The position numbers and the translations under genes were made by a program. DNA of 64,000 nucleotides, from NCBI GenBank assembly GCA_947069175.1, contig CAMTDV010000027.1:41119369-41183368 (forward strand), written 5' to 3'. Origin of the DNA: Scalesia atractyloides. Taxonomy: Eukaryota; Streptophyta; Magnoliopsida; Asterales; Asteraceae. The number at the start of each line of letters is the position of its first letter. Positions within the stretch are counted from its first letter, which is position 1. The notes beneath the pieces were generated by a model that worked only from the letters and a program-made list of their open reading frames with translations, had not been told where the DNA came from and made no database searches. Of this stretch, positions 58,712 to 64,000 are shown one piece after another.

Positions 58712-59637
58712 TGAAATGGTGTATTTGGACAAACAAGTTTTCATTTTCTATTTCTTTTTAAAATTTTCAAGTATTGGGTGACTCAGACTTGATCTAGACA
58801 ATGTATTAATAATTATGAATAAGGTTGTAAAAACAAATCATACCAAAGACTAAGGAGGTAATGGAACAAGGTGTAGCCTTAGAGAACTTGTAAACAATCT
58901 TCAAGTATTGGAGAATGGTGGCTTGGTTTTAAAAGAGGGAGGAAACGAGATGCAGAGATGTGAATGGGTTCTTGGAGGTGATAAACTCTTGAAAATAACC
59001 AGACATTGATTTTTATATGAAAGCAATTATGAACTAGATATTCTTTTTGGGTGAGGCACATCACATGATGATGAGTGGTATGGTCGAAGGAAGGGTGGGT
59101 AGGTTGTTGAGTGACATGGTAAGGGTTATGGAGTCAAAGATAGGTAACTTCATAGTTTGGTTTTCTAGTTGGAAATGGATCAGCAAGTAATCATCTAGTT
59201 ACTAGACACATACAAATATTTACACTTTTTTTATAATCATGTGTATAGTAATGTCTACTCTTGTGTATTATAAACGTACTGTATGCGGAACAATATTATT
59301 TGATTAGTAAAATACGCGTTTTTAAGTCGTGAATAGCATATGATGCGTATTTACACATATCATTATATAATAAGACATGTAATGATATATCGGGATGCTT
59401 TCTAAGCATTCGGGCTATATTCACAGATGTTTGTGTGTATCAAGTTAACTCATGTGTGACCCGGTAATTTTTGGTAATTTTTAAAAATTACTGAATGAAA
59501 AATGTGACTTGAATAGACATTCTACGTATATGACGACCCAAATTATATAAAAAAAAACTAAGTCTGTAATGTAAGATCACGATATGTGCGAGATTCGGGT
59601 TTGTACGGATGCTAGTCCGGATTTGCCAGTTGTCACA
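56668..59637 (-). repeat. Solo gypsy LTR (2.97 kb) inside the MULE
   Basis: The plus-strand ends are TGTCACACCCG and CAGTTGTCACA, with a perfect 5-bp duplication CCCAA at 56663-56667 and 59638-59642. The first 200 bp ('attgcacagcg', 'gctaagacttctag', 'taagtactcgaatccccatg', 'gagaaagaacatgcg') match the LARD LTR start at 36540-36700, so the family is related. No internal domain or second LTR is present, consistent with LTR-LTR recombination. Confidence 0.9.
58671..58709. repeat. (TA)n microsatellite
   Basis: About 19 TA dinucleotides within the solo LTR. Confidence 0.96.
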
Positions 59638-59964
59638 CCCAATCGCATCAATACCAAAGCATGAGGATGATTAAAATCCATCTTCAATCGGCATTCCAGT
59701 GCACAGCACCCTTTGATTTCGATTATAAAAGTGCAACAATAAACAATAACTCGTTCCACCAATTTCATTTATGAAAGTCCAGTGTTGTTTCACCGATCGG
59801 ATGTAGAGTAACCGGTAAAACGTCGGTGACGAGTTTGTTACGGAGTTTGACGTTGGAGAAAACGTATTGGCGACAGGATGAAGAAGATGGTTTGGGTTGG
59901 TGTGGGGTGGGGGTATACTTAATATATATATATCTTTTAATTTAATGTTTTAAATATTGTTTAT

Positions 59965-60130
59965 TTTTGTTATTTTACACACACTTAACTGAAAAATTTA
60001 ACGGCCATCCAATATTGGGACCATTCGAGTAACAATCTGTCAAACCACAGGAAACTTACATGTAATTTTAGAAAGTTAGGGAGTTAAGATAAAAACTGAC
60101 AAACCAAAGGGACGATCCAGGCAATTTACT
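59965..60130 (-). repeat. MULE right terminal inverted repeat
   Basis: Ends ...GATCCAGGCAATTTACT; the partner of 55189-55360. The duplication CTAGATCTT follows at 60131-60139. Confidence 0.85.
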
Positions 60131-60139
60131 CTAGATCTT

Positions 60140-61024
60140 GTTTTCATGAAGCGATACTAAGTTTTGGTTATATAATTTAGTTATTTTTTTTCTTGTTTAA
60201 AAACTCAAAGTAGATGCAATTTAGAATAAAAATACAAAATAAATGGTTTAAATGTATTTATCTGAAAACTTCAAGGGGTGAGTATAATAAGTAAAATTTA
60301 GAGTAAAGGGGTGCGTTTAGTAACACCTACATTTTATTGTGCTAGATTTTTTGTGTTGTATATTTAAGATAACAAAAAGGTGAGGGTTTGTATCTTAGGA
60401 CTAAAATTCATTAAGAACACAAAAGGTGAGGGTTTGTGTTGTAGGACTAAAATACCCTTTCATCCTATTTAAGAAAACAAAAAGGTATGGTGGACGTGAT
60501 TAGTATCTGTTGTGTTGTGGATTCATACTCTTGTTTAAATGCTAACCACAAAGAATTTATTGTCGTACAATCCATTTTACATGTGTGTTGACGGACAACA
60601 TAAGTGCATGCGGAGTTGGAGTCTTGGAGGGGATGAAAAAAACCTAGCCCCGTCTAAGAACACCAAACAGGGATTTTTTTTTTTGCAGCCTCACGCAGAA
60701 GGGTCACCGTTTCTGTGTGTGAATTTTGTGTGTTTATTGTTTATATTGTGTATTTTGTAGTTTACTTTTTTTTTTTGCAAGTTAATGGAAGAGGAAGAAC
60801 GAGGTTAACTTAAGGGCTTATTTTGAACTTTCAAACCCCTTAAAGTTTGCTTTAATTTTATATAATACACCTTAGAATTTGTTTTTAGTTTAGAAAAAGA
60901 CTATAAATTTGTTTTAGTTTTATATAAGACATCTTAGAATTTGATTATAATTCCAAAAGGACCTTAAATTATAAAATATATTAAAATTTGGTTTATTTTT
61001 AGTTATATCTATACTATATTATAA
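60140..61024. other. Degenerate repeats and a small copia gag relic
   Basis: 60140-60250 continues the old repeat that flanks the MULE (similar to 27205-27400). 'aggtgagggtttgt(a/g)t(c/t)...taggactaaaat' is duplicated at 60375 and 60425. On the minus strand 60540-60620 is a short copy of the gag segment found at 61715-61790 ('gtgtgttgacggacaacataagtgcat'). T-runs lie at 60668-60680 and 60768-60777. No intact gene. Confidence 0.5.
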
Positions 61025-61055
61025 CTAGTGGAGAACTCGCGCGTTACAACAGGAT
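61025..61055 (-). mobile_element. Helitron-type 3' terminus
   Basis: The minus strand reads TGTTGTAACGCGCGAGTTCT CCACTAG followed by T. It has a CTAG end with the expected host T, preceded by a GC-rich TAACGCGCGAG segment as in plant Helitron terminators (stem imperfect). No matching TC start was located, so only this end is called. Confidence 0.4.
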
Positions 61056-61529
61056 CGACAACTTACACCGGTAAAGATGTAGTTAATGTTGTAAATATTG
61101 CTTGTATACGTACAGATTTATAAGATACAATTCGAAATGCATATACGTTGATGACTCCATTGTTTAATATTTTGGTTTTAGAGATGAAAATTATTAATAT
61201 TTAAATATTTTGAGTTTTTTTTTTTTTCATATTCTATTAACTCTTTGAGGTGAAATTAATTTCTCTACTGATTTTTTTATCTCCTATTCACTGTCAAAAT
61301 TTTATTTTATTACTTCTAACAACCATTCTTTGATTATTCACATTCCTTGTTCCTTTGTTCTAATGTTTAGCTAAATATATATACCCAACTTTGTTGATTA
61401 TGGAATGAGAGATAGCTACACAAAAATAATTAACTAAAACAAATTAAACAATGTTTTATATGAGGAATCGGAGTAATTAATTGTTTAGATTGTTACAAAA
61501 TCACTAGGTATTACTTGTAGTCATAGATG

Positions 61530-61650
61530 AACATAAACCCAGTCGACCCGATCAGAACATGACATGACATGATTTTAAGTGGGTTCGACACGATATGGGT
61601 CGGGTTAGAGTTGAAGAATTCAACTCGCCAACCTGACATGATTTACACCC
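61530..61650. repeat. Dispersed 'gacacga/ccaaccc' repeat fragment
   Basis: 'cccagtcgacccgatcagaacatgacatga...gggttcgacacgatatgggtcgggtt...caactcgccaacctgacatg' is the wording of a dispersed plant repeat also present at 63240-63720 ('aaaccgccaacccgatccagttac'). Non-coding. Confidence 0.5.
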
Positions 61651-61685
61651 CTTAGTTATAATCTAATGTCTTGTGGCCTCAAACT

Positions 61686-62136
61686 CCAGTTAATTTAATC
61701 TTGAAAGTGTTGCAACCACAAAGCACGTTCTTGTTGTACAATGTCCATTTTGTACGTGTGTTGACAGACAACATATAAGTGCATCAAAATCTTGCATAAG
61801 TGCCCGGGCCTGTTTCGTATAAGACTCCATACCGCCACATTGTTTCATAGTTTGAGGCTTTGAGTGTTGATAATAACAATAAGCAATCGTTGAATATCTT
61901 GAGTGCAATATTTGGTCCAAACCTCTTTACACGTAACTCAAGGTCAAAAAGTTGAATGATAGAAGGATTAATAAAATGCCACAACAAACTGTGTAGTTAG
62001 GCATCCACTTGTTCCCACTTATCTCGACTCGATTCAAATGTGCACGACACTTTTGGTCAAATGATCCACTTGGCTTTGTCCTTTCCTTCGACCAACATTC
62101 TAAGGACCATGAGGCATAATTGGTAGATATTGTCAT
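61686..62136 (-). pseudogene. Copia gag fragment (UBN2-like), frameshifted
   Basis: On the minus strand, frames from about 62136 to 61690 together look like plant copia gag. A 'LWHFINPSIIQLFD' block is followed by 'LLSTLKASNYETM', and in another frame come YTKQARALMQDFDALICCLS and FVVATLSRLN. The last is a typical gag 'F(V/M)V(A/T)L..L' block. At least two frameshifts and two stops are present, and no LTR was found nearby. Confidence 0.55.
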
Positions 62137-62957
62137 GTTTTAGATGATAGGATCCGTGATAATAGACTAAGAGGGATTGACAACAGGATCAATAATGGTG
62201 TCCAAAAATAAAACAAATACTGATTGAAGATGGAGATCTCAAAACCTTAAAAAGATTAGGATACTAGTGGCTATGGTGGTTCCAACGACAGTATAAGGAT
62301 GGTTTAGGTTGCATATTTGCAGCAAACATAATTGTGCTGGTTGTGTATTTACACTCGAAAAAAAAAATAACCAGAATTTGAAAAGTAAGTGCGCTTGGTG
62401 GCGTGGGTGATTTGGTTGTTGGGTGGGTTCTTGATCAATTTTGATAATGTTTGTGGATGATGGTTCTAGGTTGGGATCGAGGTGGCGTAGAAATGAAAAA
62501 AAAATGATACGTAAAGAGATGGTGGTCTGAAAACAATACTCAGCTGCGGAAGGTGGTTCTGAGATACACGACTGGCCATAGTTGATACGTGGGAGGGATA
62601 GAATTTCCGAAATTATGTGAAGGTATCCGAGATTTTAATCAAATGAATCTGTATAATACAACGTTACAAGGAACAAAGAGCCAAGAACCCTAACAGGTTG
62701 AACTAACCATAATATATTCTAGACATGCATGTAAGAAAGTAATAGTTATATACCAAAAAACTTATATGCAACGTACATGAACTTATAATGAAAAGTTGAA
62801 AACTCTGTACACAACTACTTCTAATTTTAGTACAACAAAATTAAAGACTAAATTCATGAGTTAACAACAACATTTATATTGTTGTTCGCGGTTGAGTTAC
62901 AAGATGTAGTTTATGTCGACCCTCGTCGGCCCGTTTTGGGCAATCCTTACTTTGTGA
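62137..62957. other. Unassigned; possible 3' UTR of the exon at 62958
   Basis: No recognisable coding. Mixed AT-rich sequence; the 62800-62957 part would be the 3' untranslated region if the minus-strand exon is real. Confidence 0.35.
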
Positions 62958-63113
62958 TTACTTATTCCTCTTGGGATTTGGAGTAATACTACGCCGTCCC
63001 TTGAGAGGTGTAGCCCGTGAAGACGAGCCCCTTCCATCCATGGATAAATGGCGTGTACCATTGCAGCTCCTTCCCCGGGTTAAGTTAGGTGATTTGGCAC
63101 GGGTCACGGGCAT
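62958..63113 (-). CDS. Terminal exon, WVD2-like/TPX2-family protein C-terminus
   Basis: The minus strand after an acceptor TTTACAG (63114-63120) is open for 51 codons to TAA at 62960-62958. It begins (M)PVTRAKSPNLTRGRSCN and ends PLKGRRSITPNPKRNK. The (L/M)PVTRxKSPxLxRxxSC motif followed by a basic Ser/Thr-rich tail is typical of the region after the TPX2 domain in WAVE-DAMPENED2-like microtubule-associated proteins. The first Met is probably an internal codon, not a start. Upstream exons must lie to the right; I could not see any by 64000. Composition is clearly more coding-like than its neighbours. Confidence 0.55.
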   Translation of the reverse strand: MPVTRAKSPNLTRGRSCNGTRHLSMDGRGSSSRATPLKGRRSITPNPKRNK

Positions 63114-63120
63114 CTGTAAA

Positions 63121-64000
63121 TTTTATACAATTTTTCAATACTAAAGTAGAAAATATCCACCCACTCGCAAATGAAATACAAGCATTCACTATGCTTTTGT
63201 GGTTGTGAAACCGTTATTCTAACACGATGCCTAAAGTCTAGTTAGTTGGACAAACACGACAAAGGCCTAACATGAGTAACCAGGTTTTTGGTTGGCAAGT
63301 CTTAACATATTGAATATACATGTCGTGTTTCCGTTGACATGTCTAGCCCCCGGTTAATCAAACAGGTCATTTGCGGTTGTACTAAAATTAAATGGGTCGA
63401 ACCATCAACAAGGTTAAAATAAGTATAACAAAATTAAAAGTTCAAACCGCCAACCCGATCCAGTTACACCATGTTTAATTGGTTAATTTTATTACAACCC
63501 ATTTACATCTTGATTCCAACTCATATACAACTCATTTAATCTGTTTATCTTGCCAACCAGTTTAGATAATAAACAGGTCACACAGGTGTTTGGGTTACTT
63601 TTCATAAGTGTGTGAATTTGGGTTGATGTCTTTGACATGATTAAATATATGAGTCATATTCGGGTTTATCAATTGAACCCATAAACCTGGAAACCCAAAA
63701 CTACAAACCCGTTAGCGCGACACAATTACCACAGTGAAACATTCTAATGCAAAGATACCAATAAGGATGAAAAGGAGGTAAGATTTTGTTTCTATCTTGC
63801 TATAAAATAGAGTAAAATATATAAACAGAATTTCGTTTCCATTGCTGGTTTTGGCGTGCTTAGAGGTTGCTATTTGTTTGTGGAATTATTTAATCTCATT
63901 TTTTAACTACTTTGATATAATAAAAGGAAAAGTGGATTTAATAATCCAAACCATTGCCTGATAATAATTCATACTAGCAATGTGACCAACGACACTCCTA
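63121..64000 (-). other. Intron-like sequence with dispersed repeat
   Basis: No coding signal on either strand. It has a polypyrimidine-like stretch next to the exon. A 'gggttcaattgataaacccg / caacccgatcc' dispersed repeat occupies about 63240-63720. It may be the intron upstream of the terminal exon, possibly enlarged by that repeat. Confidence 0.4.

Larger units (their letters stand above)
55189..60130. mobile_element. Mutator-like element (MULE), non-autonomous, 4.9 kb
   Basis: The ends form long inverted repeats starting AGTGTAAATTGCCTAGATGG on the left and AGTAAATTGCCTGGATCG on the complement of the right. They are similar for about 165 bp (…CCTTTGGTTTGTCAGTT..., ACTTTCTAAAATTACATGTA...). 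A 9-bp duplication flanks them, the length expected of MULEs. An undisturbed relative of the target lies at 27180-27205. No transposase motif is present. About 3 kb of the interior is a solo gypsy LTR. Confidence 0.8.

Noticed and set aside
59631..59720. Second TGTCACACCC LTR start overlapping the end of the solo LTR at 59637
   Set aside because: The apparent start arises because the LTR end TGTCACA is followed by the target duplication CCCAA; no LTR body follows.
55189..60130. microRNA-type or hAT element origin for the inverted repeats
   Set aside because: The arms are nearly 5 kb apart and the duplication is 9 bp with long TIRs, which fits MULE better than hAT (8 bp, short TIR) or a miRNA hairpin.
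61690..61987. Host gene exon on the minus strand
   Set aside because: First considered unknown, but the QDFDALI...FVVATLSRL pattern and frameshifts fit a copia gag relic better.

Overview
This window is repeat-dominated nuclear DNA from a flowering plant. The evidence is AT-rich non-coding sequence, LTR retrotransposons of both plant superfamilies primed by initiator-Met tRNA (TGGTATCAGAGC-type sites), Helitron termini and a Mutator-like element. The styles of several LTRs (TGTCACACC.../TGTGACAAC... ends, an extra proline-rich ORF upstream of a gypsy gag) recall Asteraceae genomes; that family assignment is inference from memory. I see no intact multi-domain gene. The only convincing host coding sequence is a short terminal exon near the right edge, resembling a WVD2-like/TPX2-family microtubule protein.

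Layout. 1-8351: the 5' part of a minus-strand Ty3/gypsy element (RT, protease, zinc knuckle, gag, a 37-bp tandem array, an extra 5' ORF, PBS and a 3.3-kb LTR). It is inserted into the gag of a minus-strand Ty1/copia element (8352-10514). 10515-16246: unassigned sequence, a 2.4-kb non-autonomous Helitron carrying gene-like fragments, and a gypsy-type LTR end. 16247-24902: a promoter/exon-like stretch, then the 3' end of a plus-strand copia element of SIRE-like aspect (env-like ORF, PPT, LTR). That LTR is split by a 4.1-kb solo gypsy LTR. 24903-28067: AT-rich degenerate repeats and microsatellites.

28068-49120 is the clearest structure: a Ty1/copia element whose own sequence is only about 4.7 kb. 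It is opened by a 5.06-kb gag-only copia derivative (TR-GAG-like, 30738-35792) inside the integrase/RT gap, and by an 11.3-kb gypsy derivative with 4.2-kb LTRs and no pol (LARD-like, 36483-47783) inside the reverse transcriptase. The latter has perfect TCAGC target duplications, and one of its LTRs holds a 477-bp solo LTR with a tRNA-like segment. All reading frames are broken.

49121-64000: a 5.6-kb Helitron with captured gene-like exons, one resembling an IQ67-domain calmodulin-binding protein. Next is a 4.9-kb Mutator-like element with long terminal inverted repeats and a 9-bp duplication, itself carrying a solo gypsy LTR with a perfect CCCAA duplication. After that come degenerate copia gag fragments, another Helitron-type 3' end and the WVD2-like exon. 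These parts do not work together as a pathway. The window is a record of successive insertions, and the nesting gives their order.

I found no convincing undescribed biological system. The most useful items for follow-up are the two non-autonomous retroelements, the gene-fragment-bearing Helitrons, the MULE with an empty-site paralogue inside the same window, and a retroelement LTR with clustered W-box and ACGT motifs in front of its TATA box.
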